Of a stretch of 64,000 bases of DNA, positions 44,317 to 52,893 are shown piece by piece. The translations under genes were made by a program, and so were the position numbers. The notes beneath the pieces are model-generated. The model was not told where the DNA came from and searched no databases. It was given only the letters and a program-made list of their open reading frames with translations. This DNA is from Bradyrhizobium sp. CB1717 (lineage in GTDB: Bacteria; Pseudomonadota; Alphaproteobacteria; Rhizobiales; Xanthobacteraceae), in the NCBI RefSeq assembly GCF_029714325.1, contig NZ_CP121666.1:4340001-4404000 (forward strand). The letters are read 5' to 3'. Position 1 is the stretch's first letter. Every line of letters begins with the position of its first letter.

Positions 44317-44808
44317 ATGGTTCGCGAAAACGAGCTCCGCGAGGGCGAGGTCGCCATCGAGCTGCCATCCACCAAGGATGCCGGCCTCGTCTTCATCGGC
44401 CGCATCCGTACGCCCTGGACCTCGCGGCTGGAAACGCCGCGCCAAGGGCGCCAGGACGGCCCGATCTGCCGCCTCGAGATCTTCGAGCCGTTCGTGCCGG
44501 CCATCAAGGGCGTCGATTTCTACAGCAATCTCGAAGTGCTCTACTGGCTCGACAAGTCGCGCCGCGACATCATCCTGCAAAGCCCGAAGAACAACGAGAA
44601 GACCCGCGGCACCTTTTCGCTGCGCTCGCCGGTGCGGCCCAATCCGATCGGGACGTCGATCGTCAAGCTGGTTGGCATCGAGGGGAATGCCATCCTCGTT
44701 CGTGGCCTCGACTGCATCGACAACACGCCGCTGATCGACATCAAGCCCGACCGCTGCGAGTTCACTCCGCTGGCCGCGCCGCAAGCAGGGGATTTTCAGA
44801 CGGAGTGA
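44317..44808 (+). CDS. trmO: tRNA (N6-threonylcarbamoyladenosine37-N6)-methyltransferase TrmO
   Basis: 163 residues of the TsaA/YaeB (TrmO) family, which methylates t6A37 of some tRNAs using SAM. Motifs: GLVFIGRIRTPW, RLEIFEPFVPAIKGVDFYSN, the catalytic-site RGTFSLRSPVRPNPIGTSIV and RGLDCIDNTPLIDIKP. It starts 34 nt after azlD, so it may share the transcript. Family members of this short form lack the C-terminal extension of E. coli TrmO. Confidence 0.92.
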   Translation: MVRENELREGEVAIELPSTKDAGLVFIGRIRTPWTSRLETPRQGRQDGPICRLEIFEPFVPAIKGVDFYSNLEVLYWLDKSRRDIILQSPKNNEKTRGTFSLRSPVRPNPIGTSIVKLVGIEGNAILVRGLDCIDNTPLIDIKPDRCEFTPLAAPQAGDFQTE

Positions 44809-44819
44809 GGTCACTCCTC

Positions 44820-44906
44820 CGTCATTGCGAGGAGCTCTTGCGACGAAGCAATCCAGACGGTCTCCGCGGTGACAGTCTGGATTGCTTCGCTTCGCTCGCA
44901 ATGACG
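44820..44906. repeat. dispersed palindromic repeat, family 1, copy 3
   Basis: 87 bp between trmO and the HIT gene; ends CGTCATTGCGAG and CTCGCAATGACG, inner arms GAAGCAATCCAGAC and GTCTGGATTGCTTC. Same family as 15284-15368. Confidence 0.87.
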
Positions 44907-44917
44907 AGTGGAGAGAC

Positions 44918-45346
44918 CTAGCCCGCCTTCAACGCCGCGATCAGCTTGGTCGCGTTCTCTTCCAGCACCTTGACGTCTTCCTTGCGGCTCGCGGGCGGCA
45001 GCATGGCGACGCCGTCGTGGCGCGGCATGACGTGCATGTGCAGGTGGAACACCACCTGTCCGCCGGCGGGCTCGTTGAATTGCTGCACGGTGATGCCGTC
45101 GGCGTTGAACGCCTTCATCGCGGCCGCTGCGATCTTGTGCGCGCCGCGCGCGACATGGGCGTAGTCGTCGGGCTTGATGTCGAGGATGTTGCGGGCAGGG
45201 GCCTTCGGGATCACCAGCGTGTGGCCGGGCACGCGCGGCATGATGTCAAGGAAGGCAAACACGTGCTCGTCTTCATAGACCTTGTGGCAGGGAAACTCGC
45301 CGCGCAAGATCTTTGCGAAGATGTTGTTGGTGTCGTAGGCGGTCAT
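44918..45346 (-). CDS. HIT family protein (Hint-like nucleotide hydrolase)
   Basis: 142 residues. The histidine triad HLHMHVMPR is near the C-terminus and the N-terminal IFAKILRGEFPCHKVYEDEH plus LDIMPRVPGHTLVIPK are standard. Members hydrolyse nucleoside phosphoramidates or related AMP conjugates. Start ATG 45346 has GGGAG at good spacing; upstream codons in frame are not conserved-looking. Confidence 0.93.
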   Translation of the reverse strand: MTAYDTNNIFAKILRGEFPCHKVYEDEHVFAFLDIMPRVPGHTLVIPKAPARNILDIKPDDYAHVARGAHKIAAAAMKAFNADGITVQQFNEPAGGQVVFHLHMHVMPRHDGVAMLPPASRKEDVKVLEENATKLIAALKAG

Positions 45347-45412
45347 GGCGGCGGCTCCCGAGAATTTCACCCTTGGAATTTTCCGCTTACTGTCACCAGC
45401 CACGGCAAGGCG

Positions 45413-46669
45413 TCAAGGCGCCTCGTCGATGGCTTTGCGGAACGGCCCGAGCTCGGCAAGCTCGCGCCCGGCCTCGGCGACATAGGCGCGCTCGCGCTTG
45501 AGGTAATCGTCGATGGCGCGGCGCAGGCCGGGATCGGCGATGAAGTGGGCGGAATGGGTCGTGCGCGGCAGGTAGCCACGCGCGATCTTGTGCTCGCCTT
45601 GCGCACCGGCCTCGACATGGGTGAGGCCACGCTTGATCGCGAAATCGATCGCCTGATAGTAGCAGACCTCGAAATGCAGGAAGGGATGATGCTCGACCGC
45701 GCCCCAGTTGCGGCCGAACAGCGTGTCCGAGCCGATGAAGTTGATCGCGCCCGCAATCCAGCGGCCGTTGCGGCGGGCCATCACCAGCAGCACGTCCTCG
45801 CTCATGGTCTCGCCGATCAGCGAGAAGAACTCGCGGGTGAGGTACGGCCGGCCCCATTTGCGCGAACCGGTCTCCATGTAGAATGCGAAGAAGGCGTCCC
45901 AGGCGTCCTCGGTGATGTCCTTTCCGGTGAGCCAATGGATGGTGATGCCGGCCGCCAGCGCGTCGCGCCGCTCGCGCTTGATCGACTTGCGATGGCGCGC
46001 GTTCATCGTTGCCAGGAAGTCGTCGAAGCTCGCAAAACCCTGATTGTGCCAGTGGAACTGCTGGTCGGTGCGCTGGAGGAAGCCGTGCTCGGCGAGCAGC
46101 TTCCATTCGTCCTCGCGCGCGAAGGTGACGTGCACGGACGAGGCTTTGCTGACGCCGCAGAGCGCCACCAGCCCGCTCGCCAGTGCCTCCCTGATCTGCT
46201 CGCGGTCGACGCCGTCGCGGACCAGCAGCCGCGGTCCGGTCGCGGGGGTGAAGGGAACGGAGACCTGGAGCTTCGGGTAGTAGCGTCCGCCGGCGCGCTC
46301 ATAGGCGTCCGCCCAGCCGCGGTCGAAGACGTATTCGCCTTGGCTGTGCGATTTCAGGTAGCAGGGCACGACGCCGGCGACGCGGCCGTCGAGCTTGGCC
46401 ACGAGATGCCTGGGGCCCCAGCCGGTGCGGATCGTCGCCGAACCTGATTTCTCGACCGCGGAGAGAAAGGCGTGTGAGACGAACGGGTTATAGGCGGGTC
46501 TTGAGAGGGCGAGGGAATCGCCTGGAGGCGCGGATGAGGTTCCCGCGCCATGCCCGTTGCAAGCCTTCTCGTTAAGAGCCTTGCCGGGACTGGCGCAGGC
46601 GTCCCAATCCCCGGGCGAGACTTCGCCGATGGACGGTACGGCCTCGAGCGTAATGTCGGATGATGCCAT
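45413..46669 (-). CDS. GNAT/FemAB-like peptidogalycan biosynthesis protein
   Basis: 418 residues, matching the family of GNAT-fold proteins called peptidogalycan biosynthesis proteins (DUF482-like). Characteristic pieces: NPFVSHAFLSAVEKSGSATI, YVFDRGWADAYERAGGRYYP, NARHRKSIKRERRDA, WIAGAINFIGSDTLFGRNWG and HVEAGAQGEHKIARGYLPRT. It probably transfers an acyl or aminoacyl group; acceptor unknown. Start ATG 46669 is chosen at the domain edge; the frame extends to 46747, where it runs into a dispersed repeat. Confidence 0.87.
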   Translation of the reverse strand: MASSDITLEAVPSIGEVSPGDWDACASPGKALNEKACNGHGAGTSSAPPGDSLALSRPAYNPFVSHAFLSAVEKSGSATIRTGWGPRHLVAKLDGRVAGVVPCYLKSHSQGEYVFDRGWADAYERAGGRYYPKLQVSVPFTPATGPRLLVRDGVDREQIREALASGLVALCGVSKASSVHVTFAREDEWKLLAEHGFLQRTDQQFHWHNQGFASFDDFLATMNARHRKSIKRERRDALAAGITIHWLTGKDITEDAWDAFFAFYMETGSRKWGRPYLTREFFSLIGETMSEDVLLVMARRNGRWIAGAINFIGSDTLFGRNWGAVEHHPFLHFEVCYYQAIDFAIKRGLTHVEAGAQGEHKIARGYLPRTTHSAHFIADPGLRRAIDDYLKRERAYVAEAGRELAELGPFRKAIDEAP

Positions 46670-46741
46670 TCCGCCCAAGATCGTGCATTGCAGCAGCGAC
46701 TTCAAGGGGGGCGGGAACACAGGTCTGGCGATCGCCACCGC

Positions 46742-46827
46742 CGTCATTGCGAGCGCAGCGAAGCAATCCAGACTGTCTCCGCGGAGGATCCTGGATTACT
46801 TCGTCGCAAGTGCTCCTCGCAATGACG
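46742..46827. repeat. dispersed palindromic repeat, family 1, copy 4
   Basis: 86 bp in the spacer between the GNAT-like gene and the GDPD gene. It ends in CGTCATTGCGAGCGCAGCG and CTCGCAATGACG and has the same inner arms as the other three copies. Confidence 0.87.
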
Positions 46828-46844
46828 AGGAGGGAGGCATGCCA

Positions 46845-47591
46845 CTACGGCACGAACCCCTCGAAGATCATCTGGTCCGCATACCGCCCGACGCGCGTCC
46901 GCTGTTCCGGCGTGCGCACGGTCCAACCGAGCAGGGCGCAGCCGAACAAATTGCGGGCAATCCAGGGCGCGGGGGCCGGGAGGTGGTCCACCTTGAAGGC
47001 GACGAAATGCGGCTGGGTCTGCAAACCGTGGCGCAGGTACAGCATGCTGTCGCGCTGCTCTTGCGTCAGGTAGGCCCAGTATTCGTCCTCGTAGCTCCGC
47101 TGCGCGACGATGCCGCGCGGGCGGGCGGGCAAGAGCTCGCGCAGCGCCAGCACCTGGTCGGGGTCGAAGGACATGCCGACCGCGGGGCCGTCATAGGATG
47201 CCAGCACCTCGGCCATCCGCTTCACCAGCTTGCGGTCGCCGCCAAAACGGCTCTTCACCTCGATCACCAGGGGCACGCGGCCGGCGACCATGGCGCAGAG
47301 GTCGGAGAGCGACATCATCCGCTCGTCGGTGTCCTTGAACCTGACGGCCTTCAGCTCGGCCGCGGTCTTCCCGATCACCTCGCCGGTCGCCTCGGTGAGG
47401 CGGCCGAGCGCATGGTCGTGATGCACCATGGCCTCGCCGTCGGCGGAGAGCTGGATATCGACCTCGATCGAGAAATTGCCTGATATCGCAGCCTGGACCG
47501 CGCCCGGCATGTTCTCGACGATGCCGCGGGAAATGTCGTGCAGGCCGCGATGGGCGACCGGCCGGGCTGTCAGCCAATCCGGAGCGCGCAT
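46845..47591 (-). CDS. glycerophosphodiester phosphodiesterase family protein
   Basis: 248 residues of the GDPD TIM-barrel family. Active-site pieces are VAHRGLHDISRGIVENMPGA (His-Arg), IEVDIQLSADGEAMVHHD and VIEVKSRFGGDRK. No signal peptide, so it acts in the cytoplasm on glycerophosphodiesters or related phospholipid breakdown products. Starts 5 nt after the RidA stop, in the same operon. Confidence 0.92.
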   Translation of the reverse strand: MRAPDWLTARPVAHRGLHDISRGIVENMPGAVQAAISGNFSIEVDIQLSADGEAMVHHDHALGRLTEATGEVIGKTAAELKAVRFKDTDERMMSLSDLCAMVAGRVPLVIEVKSRFGGDRKLVKRMAEVLASYDGPAVGMSFDPDQVLALRELLPARPRGIVAQRSYEDEYWAYLTQEQRDSMLYLRHGLQTQPHFVAFKVDHLPAPAPWIARNLFGCALLGWTVRTPEQRTRVGRYADQMIFEGFVP

Positions 47592-47596
47592 GCGCG

Positions 47597-48064
47597 TCAG
47601 GCGACCTCGAACACGCCTTCGACCTCGACCGCCGCATCCGCGGGCAGCGAGGCGACACCGACGGTGGTGCGGGCGTGGCGGCCCTTGTCACCGAAGGCGG
47701 CGACCATCAGGTCGGAGGCGCCGTTGAGCACCTTCGGCCCGTCCAGGAAATCCGGCGCCGAGTTGATGAAGCCGCCGAGGCGCACCACGCGCACGACCTT
47801 ATCCAGATCGCCGAGCGCCGCCTTGACCTGGGCCAGCAGGTTGACCGCGCAGCCGCGCGCGGCTGCCGCGCCGTCCTCGATGGAGACGCCGGCGCCGAGC
47901 TTGCCCTTGGCGATCAGCTTGCCGGCGGGGTCGAAGCAGACCTGGCCGGAGACGAACAACAAGTTGCCGGTCCGCACGAAGGGCACGTAATTGGCGACGG
48001 GGGTGGGGGCCTCGTGCAGCTTGATGCCGTGTTCCGCCAGTTTCTGCTCGACCGTGCCCGCCAT
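47597..48064 (-). CDS. RidA family protein (longer type)
   Basis: 155 residues, the atypical longer RidA/YjgF form: GNLLFVSGQVCFDP, GCAVNLLAQVKAALGDLDKV, VRVVRLGGFINSAPDFLDGP, GRHARTTVGVASLPADAAVE. The Arg in the last stretch is the position that binds the carboxylate in RidA deaminases. It likely hydrolyses reactive enamines/imines. GAGG precedes ATG 48064. First gene of a two-gene operon with GDPD. Confidence 0.93.
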   Translation of the reverse strand: MAGTVEQKLAEHGIKLHEAPTPVANYVPFVRTGNLLFVSGQVCFDPAGKLIAKGKLGAGVSIEDGAAAARGCAVNLLAQVKAALGDLDKVVRVVRLGGFINSAPDFLDGPKVLNGASDLMVAAFGDKGRHARTTVGVASLPADAAVEVEGVFEVA

Positions 48065-48294
48065 GTCCGACCTCGTTGTCCAAAAATCATTCGCCCCGGC
48101 GCCGCAGGCGACCGGGCGCGCCCTGTTTCGCCCATCGAGCCGCCACATGCAAGCAACCGAAGGGGACTGCATTTTGTTGAGGCAGGCCAGCAAGTTCAAT
48201 GCGGGGGCCGCAACTTTACGTGAAACGGCCTCAGTTGCGACGCAATGGAACGGTCATTAAAATGTCGAATCTGCGCTTTCCTCAGGGAACAGAC

Positions 48295-49140
48295 ATGGTG
48301 CACCTTTTCCGGACTTCGCTCGGTGTGATGGCGCTTGCGGCGGCCGCTTTCGGCCCCAGCGGCGGGGCGCTCGCCGCCAACGGTCCGTTCCTCGCGCACC
48401 AGGCGCTCTATGATCTGCGCCTCGTCAAGTCGCGCTCAAATTCGGTCAACAGCGCGCGCGGCCGCATCCTCTACAATTTCAGCGGCAGCTCCTGCGAGGG
48501 CTACACGTCCGAATTCCGCCAGGTCTCCGAGCTCGACAGCGGCGAGGGCAAGGTCACACTCAGCGACCTCCGCTCCAATTCCTGGGAGGACGCCGCGGGA
48601 AAGAGCTACCGGTTCAAGATCGAGACCCGGATGAACGAGGCCGATGCCGGCCGCGTCGACGGCTCGGCCGAGCGCGACGGCGATCATATCAACGTCAAGC
48701 TCAAGCTGCCGGCGCCGAAGAGTTTCACCCTAGACGGCAAGATCGTGTTTCCGACCGAGCAGATCCAGCGCATCATCGCCGCAGCCAAGGACGGCAAGTC
48801 GCTGCTCGAGCTCTCGGTCTATGACGGCTCCGACGACGGCCAGAAGGTCTACAACACGCTGACCGTGATCGGCCAGCCGATCGCCGCCGACCGCGCCACC
48901 TCGACCGATCCGTCGACGTCCGACGAGCACATGAAATCGCTGAAGCGCTGGCCGGTCACCGTCAGCTATTTCGACCGCGAGGCCCAGCAGAAGGAAGGCG
49001 AGCAGACCCCGATCTACGCGATGGCGTTCGAGCTCTACGAGAACGGTGTCTCGCGCCAGCTCGTGCTCGACTACAACGATTTCGTCATCTCCGGCGCGAT
49101 GGGCAAGTTCGACGCGAAGGACAGCAAGCCCTGTAATTGA
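48295..49140 (+). CDS. eipB: EipB-family periplasmic envelope integrity protein (DUF1849)
   Basis: 281 residues, equal to the length of Brucella EipB, a periplasmic beta-spiral protein needed for envelope stability. Signal peptide to about residue 28 (GVMALAAAAFGPSGGALA). The mature part begins LAHQALYDLRLVKSRS and keeps the two conserved cysteines, Cys67 in SSCEGYTSEFR and Cys280 at the C-terminus, that pair as a disulfide in EipB. AGGGAACAG precedes ATG 48295; ATG 48262 is an in-frame alternative. Confidence 0.92.
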   Translation: MVHLFRTSLGVMALAAAAFGPSGGALAANGPFLAHQALYDLRLVKSRSNSVNSARGRILYNFSGSSCEGYTSEFRQVSELDSGEGKVTLSDLRSNSWEDAAGKSYRFKIETRMNEADAGRVDGSAERDGDHINVKLKLPAPKSFTLDGKIVFPTEQIQRIIAAAKDGKSLLELSVYDGSDDGQKVYNTLTVIGQPIAADRATSTDPSTSDEHMKSLKRWPVTVSYFDREAQQKEGEQTPIYAMAFELYENGVSRQLVLDYNDFVISGAMGKFDAKDSKPCN

Positions 49141-49185
49141 GGGCTGGTGCAGCAGCTGCAGGCCACACTTTTTTCCACTCTTTGA

Positions 49186-49319
49186 CCGTCACCCTGAGGT
49201 GGCCGCTTCTTCAGCGGCCCTCGAAGGGCGACGGCCCGGCTGCGGCAGCGGGGCCGTGCATCCTTCGAGGCTCCCGATGGGGCGCTTTGCGCCCCATCAC
49301 TCGCACCTCAGGATGACGG
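49186..49319. repeat. dispersed inverted-repeat element, family 2, copy 2
   Basis: About 134 bp with ends CCGTCACCCTGAGGTG and CACCTCAGGATGACGG, matching 19234-19380 through the CCTCGAAGGGCGACGGCCCG core and the GATGGGGCGC/GCGCCCCATC arms. It sits between eipB and the RidA gene. Confidence 0.8.
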
Positions 49320-49395
49320 GATTGCACTTCGTCTCTAGCTCGCAAGCTCGCGCCCAGTTACGCTCCTCCCAACCACAAACTCCGGGAGCGCCTCC

Positions 49396-49797
49396 ATGCC
49401 CAAGCTCGACCATCTCCGCCCCAGCGGCCTGCATCACAATCCCGCTTATTCCCACGTCGTCACCGCCACCGGCGCGCGCACCATCTACATTTCCGGCCAG
49501 GTCTCGACCGACGAAGAGGGGCGGATCGTGGGCGAGGGCGATATCGCCGCGCAGACCACGCAGGTGATGCAGAATCTCGGGCTGGCGCTGAAGGCGGCCG
49601 GCGCGAGCTATTCCAATATCGTCAAGATCACGACCTTCGTCGTGAATTACAAGCCGGAGCTGCGCCCGATCATCGGCAAGGCCCGCTCGGCCTTCTTCGA
49701 GGGCATGGAGCCGCCGGCTTCTACCCTCGTCGGCGTCTCTGCGCTCGCTGCGCCGGAATGGCTGATCGAGATCGAGGCCGTGGCGGTTGCGGATTGA
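49396..49797 (+). CDS. RidA family protein
   Basis: 133 residues of canonical RidA length. Motifs: IYISGQVSTDEEGRIVGEGD, QVMQNLGLALKAAGASYSNI, VKITTFVVNYKPELRPII, PPASTLVGVSALAAPEWLIE. The usual Arg before the last strand is replaced by Ala/Ser (PPASTLV), so deaminase activity is uncertain. Second of three RidA-type genes in the window. Confidence 0.92.
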   Translation: MPKLDHLRPSGLHHNPAYSHVVTATGARTIYISGQVSTDEEGRIVGEGDIAAQTTQVMQNLGLALKAAGASYSNIVKITTFVVNYKPELRPIIGKARSAFFEGMEPPASTLVGVSALAAPEWLIEIEAVAVAD

Positions 49798-49816
49798 GGT
49801 GTGGACGGAATGACAT

Positions 49817-49905
49817 CGTAGCCCGGATGGAGCGAAGCGTAATCCGGGAAATCCGTCGCTGAGGATGCACCGTCCCGGATTGCGCTGCGCTCCATCCGGG
49901 CTACG
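49817..49905. repeat. dispersed palindromic repeat, family 3
   Basis: 89 bp with arms CGTAGCCCGGATGGAGCG and CGCTCCATCCGGGCTACG. Only one full copy is in this window. Its right end supplies the last bases and stop codon of the ACT-domain gene on the complement strand. Confidence 0.75.
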
Positions 49906-50308
49906 AGTGCCTCGCGCCGGACATCTCCTGCAGAACAGCCATCGCTTCATCGGCCCGGTCGACCGGCACAAAAAGATGGTCGTGGTGAAAGGCCGACACG
50001 GCGTTCACGCTGATGCCGGCTTCGGCGAGGCGCGCCGTGATCGCCGCCAGAAAGCCCACCGCATCGAGCGCGGAGTGGACCGTCAAGCTGATCAGGCGCG
50101 AGGGGAATGCGTAGCGCAGTCCGGCACGTTCGGCCTCTTCGTGCAGCATCACCAGCGTCGTTCCTTCGCGTTCGTGGAACGTCAGGATCGGGTTGATGGT
50201 GGCTGGAATGCTCGTTCCCGGCGCAAGCGCGCAAAACACGAAGATGCCGTCCAGGATCTCCGGCTTCATGTTACGCAGCAGCGCGTCGAGATCGCATTCG
50301 CCTGTCAC
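49901..50308 (-). CDS. ACT domain-containing protein
   Basis: 135 residues: an N-terminal half (CDLDALLRNMKPEILDGIFV, EREGTTLVMLHEEAERAGLR) like the CASTOR/ACT_7 family and a C-terminal ACT-like module (RLISLTVHSALDAVGFLAAI, EAGISVNAVSAFHHDHLFVP). Predicted amino-acid-binding regulator of unknown partner. The stop codon lies inside the palindromic repeat at 49817-49905. Confidence 0.88.
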   Translation of the reverse strand: MTGECDLDALLRNMKPEILDGIFVFCALAPGTSIPATINPILTFHEREGTTLVMLHEEAERAGLRYAFPSRLISLTVHSALDAVGFLAAITARLAEAGISVNAVSAFHHDHLFVPVDRADEAMAVLQEMSGARHS

Positions 50309-50506
50309 GGTGCCAGCCCCCGAGCCGGTAGGATCGTATGAGTCCTTGCGAATCTATTGGCGCCAGCGGCGGTTGAAGCCACAACCAACATACCTTTGTA
50401 TATCTCCTCTAATCCTTCTCATACGCCGATCTTACGCTGGTACAATTGAGCGACGGCGGGAGATTCTTACAATTTGAGTCCACTCGGGTCACTGCGAGGA
50501 AGCTCA

Positions 50507-50662
50507 ATGAACGTCGTCATTCGAAAGCTCAACGGCTTGTGGCACCTCATCGTCGGGTCTTGTCAGATCCGAACACCGTTCCTGGAAACTCAGGATCGGC
50601 AGTTGGTCGTACAGTATGCCCGGCGCGCCTATCCGGGTGCACGGATCTTCGAACGCGACTGA
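50507..50662 (+). CDS. small hypothetical protein (51 aa)
   Basis: MNVVIRKLNGLWHLIVGSCQ then IRTPFLETQDRQLVVQYARR and an AYPGARIFERD end. The pattern (short sheet plus one helix) looks like a small DUF2188-type protein but this is not certain. GCGAGGA lies before ATG 50507. Confidence 0.6.
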   Translation: MNVVIRKLNGLWHLIVGSCQIRTPFLETQDRQLVVQYARRAYPGARIFERD

Positions 50663-50677
50663 GTCGAGCAGATCAGA

Positions 50678-51967
50678 TCACTCCTGCGCCTTCTCCGGCC
50701 CGTCATAGGCAATGCCGCGGATCACCGCGGCGCTGCCGAACTTCTTGCGCAGACTGTCGACGGCGCGTTCGGCATGGGCGGCGCGGCGGTCGAGCATATC
50801 GGTGTCGTCGGCGGGCGAGCCTTCGCGCAATGCGCTGACGCCGGCGCCCATCAGGCGGAAGGCGGTGCCGTCGATTTCTTTCGCCAGCATTTCGCGGCAG
50901 ATCGAAAAAATCTTTGCGGCAAGCTGGGTCGGGGCGGCAATCGACTGCGAGCGGGTGCGCTGGCGGAAATCGGCGGTCTTCAGCTTCAGCGTCACGGTCG
51001 AACCGGCGAGCTCGCTGCTCTTCAGCCGCGACGACGTCTTCTCGCAGAGCCGCCACAGGATCTTCTCCAGCGTCGCGAAGTCGCGGATGTCGGTCTCGAA
51101 GGTGGTCTCGCTGGAAATGGTCTTGGCGCCGCGATCGGCCTCGACGCGGCGGTCGTCGATGCCGCGGGCGAGCCGCCACAGCCGGCGGCCGTCGCTCGGA
51201 AACTGCCGCATCATCTCGATCTCGTCGGCCTTCTGCAGGTCGGCGATGATGCGGAAGCCGCGCTGCACGAGGCGCTCCTGCGTCGCGGGGCCCACACCGA
51301 AGATGAAGCCGACCGGCCTCGAAGCCAGCATTGCGCACGCTTCTTCCTGGTCGAGCGTCGCAAAGCCGCGCGGCTTGTCGAGGTCGGAGGCGATCTTGGC
51401 CAAAAACTTGTTGCAGGAGAGGCCGACCGAGACGGTGATGCCGATGTCGCGCTCGACCTCGCGGGCAAAGCGCGCCAGCACCTTGGCGGGGATCATGCCG
51501 TGCACCCGTTCGGTGCCGGAGAGATCGAGGAAGGCCTCGTCGATCGAGAGCGGCTCGACCAGCGGCGTCAGCGCCTGCATGGCCTGGCGGACCTCGCGGC
51601 CGACGCGGACGTATTTGGCCATGTCGGGCCGGATCACCGTCGCATGCGGGCAGGCCTCGAGCGCCTTGAACATCGGCATGGCCGAGCGCACGCCATAGGT
51701 GCGCGCGATGTAGCAGGCGGCCGACACCACGCCGCGTTTGCCGCCGCCGATGATGACGGGCTTGTCGGCGATGTCAGGATTGTCGCGCTTCTCGACCGTC
51801 GCGTAGAAGGCGTCGCAGTCGATATGGGCGATGGTCAGGCTCGCCAGCGCCCGGTGGCGGACCAGGCGAGGGGAACCGCAGGCCGAGCAACGGCGGACGC
51901 CCATCTCCAGGTCGGCCAGACAATCCCGGCAGAAGCAGCGGGGCCCGGCCGGGACGGGGGTGCTCAC
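50678..51967 (-). CDS. dinB: DNA polymerase IV (DinB) with N-terminal zinc-ribbon-like extension
   Basis: 429-residue Y-family translesion polymerase. Core motifs: IAHIDCDAFYATVEKRDNP (catalytic Asp), YGVRSAMPMFKALEACP, PLSIDEAFLDLSG (catalytic Asp-Glu), VSVGLSCNKFLAKIASD. The first 35 residues carry two CxxC pairs (C13-C16 and C27-C30), a probable zinc ribbon not found in E. coli DinB. Start is GTG 51967, whose GTGA overlap with the stop of the DUF3572 gene indicates translational coupling. Confidence 0.95.
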   Translation of the reverse strand: MSTPVPAGPRCFCRDCLADLEMGVRRCSACGSPRLVRHRALASLTIAHIDCDAFYATVEKRDNPDIADKPVIIGGGKRGVVSAACYIARTYGVRSAMPMFKALEACPHATVIRPDMAKYVRVGREVRQAMQALTPLVEPLSIDEAFLDLSGTERVHGMIPAKVLARFAREVERDIGITVSVGLSCNKFLAKIASDLDKPRGFATLDQEEACAMLASRPVGFIFGVGPATQERLVQRGFRIIADLQKADEIEMMRQFPSDGRRLWRLARGIDDRRVEADRGAKTISSETTFETDIRDFATLEKILWRLCEKTSSRLKSSELAGSTVTLKLKTADFRQRTRSQSIAAPTQLAAKIFSICREMLAKEIDGTAFRLMGAGVSALREGSPADDTDMLDRRAAHAERAVDSLRKKFGSAAVIRGIAYDGPEKAQE

Positions 51968-52323
51968 GGCACGTCGCGCTCCCAATTGGGGTCGCCGAGC
52001 GCATCACCAAGGACCTGCCGCGCTGCGGCAACGTTGGTCGGATGCAGCTCCGAGGCCTCCGCGAAGGCCTTCACGGTGGCGTCATCGCGCAGCACGAAAT
52101 CGAGCACGTTGAGAAGGAAATTTGGGTCCGAGGCGGCGTTCCGCAGGGTCTCCGGGCCGACACCTGTCTCGGCCAGGAACAGGCCCAGCCGCTCGGGCTC
52201 GCTTGCGACGAAGGACAGCGCCTGAATCGCAACGATTTCAGCGACTTCGCGAGGGTTGTGAACAGGCTTTTTCACGGGCCCGGTTTGCCTTTCCGTTAAC
52301 TTTCGGTGTCTACTTTGCATCAT
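51964..52323 (-). CDS. DUF3572 family protein
   Basis: 119 residues, all-helical. Core: NPREVAEIVAIQALSFVASE, PERLGLFLAETGVGPETLRN, FLLNVLDFVLRDDATVKAFA. Function is unknown. Start ATG 52323 has GGCGGAG eight nt upstream; a GTG at 52275 directly before the conserved part is an alternative. Coupled to dinB by a 4-nt overlap, so a role in DNA repair or damage response is a fair guess only. Confidence 0.88.
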   Translation of the reverse strand: MMQSRHRKLTERQTGPVKKPVHNPREVAEIVAIQALSFVASEPERLGLFLAETGVGPETLRNAASDPNFLLNVLDFVLRDDATVKAFAEASELHPTNVAAARQVLGDALGDPNWERDVP

Positions 52324-52513
52324 GCCCGAGTCTCCGCCTTGAGTCTTGCGATCCCGGGGCAAGCAACTGGAAACCACATCGCGGAAAGTGGCCCCTCGGG
52401 TTTAACGAAACTAGAGCGAATCTGAGGCTAGTTTGAATCCAGTTTTCGAAGCGCCGGCGAGCGGCGCCTGAGGCGTTACATGTATCCGGCTTCGTGCCAA
52501 TCAGGAGGGCGGG

Positions 52514-52879
52514 ATGGCTAAGACCGTCCTGATCGTGGAAGACAACGAGCTCAACATGAAGCTCTTCCGCGACCTGTTGGAAGCACATGGCTACCAGACT
52601 TCGGGCACCAGCAACGGTTACGAGGCGCTCGATCTGGTTCGCAAGATGCGGCCCGACCTCGTGCTGATGGATATCCAGTTGCCGCAGGTCTCCGGCCTCG
52701 AGGTGACGCGCTGGATCAAGGACGATCCGGAGCTGCGCGCCATTCCCGTCGTCGCGGTGACGGCGTTCGCGATGAAGGGCGACGAAGAACGCATCCGCGA
52801 GGGCGGCTGCGAGGCCTATTTGTCCAAGCCGATTTCGGTCGGCAAATTCATTGAGACGGTCCGGCGTTTTATCGGATAG
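52514..52879 (+). CDS. divK: single-domain response regulator DivK
   Basis: 121 residues, one receiver domain with phospho-acceptor Asp53 (VLMDIQLP), acidic pocket VEDNELN, Thr in VVAVTAF and Lys in LSKPISVG. In Caulobacter DivK is phosphorylated by PleC/DivJ and controls CckA-CtrA and the cell cycle; the sequence and position before pleD match. GGAGGGCGGG precedes ATG 52514. Confidence 0.95.
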   Translation: MAKTVLIVEDNELNMKLFRDLLEAHGYQTSGTSNGYEALDLVRKMRPDLVLMDIQLPQVSGLEVTRWIKDDPELRAIPVVAVTAFAMKGDEERIREGGCEAYLSKPISVGKFIETVRRFIG

Positions 52880-52893
52880 GAAGTGAGTGCAAA

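Noticed and set aside
44882..46447. 521-codon frame on + strand over HIT and GNAT-like genes
   Set aside because: Spans two convincing complement-strand genes; no domain in it.
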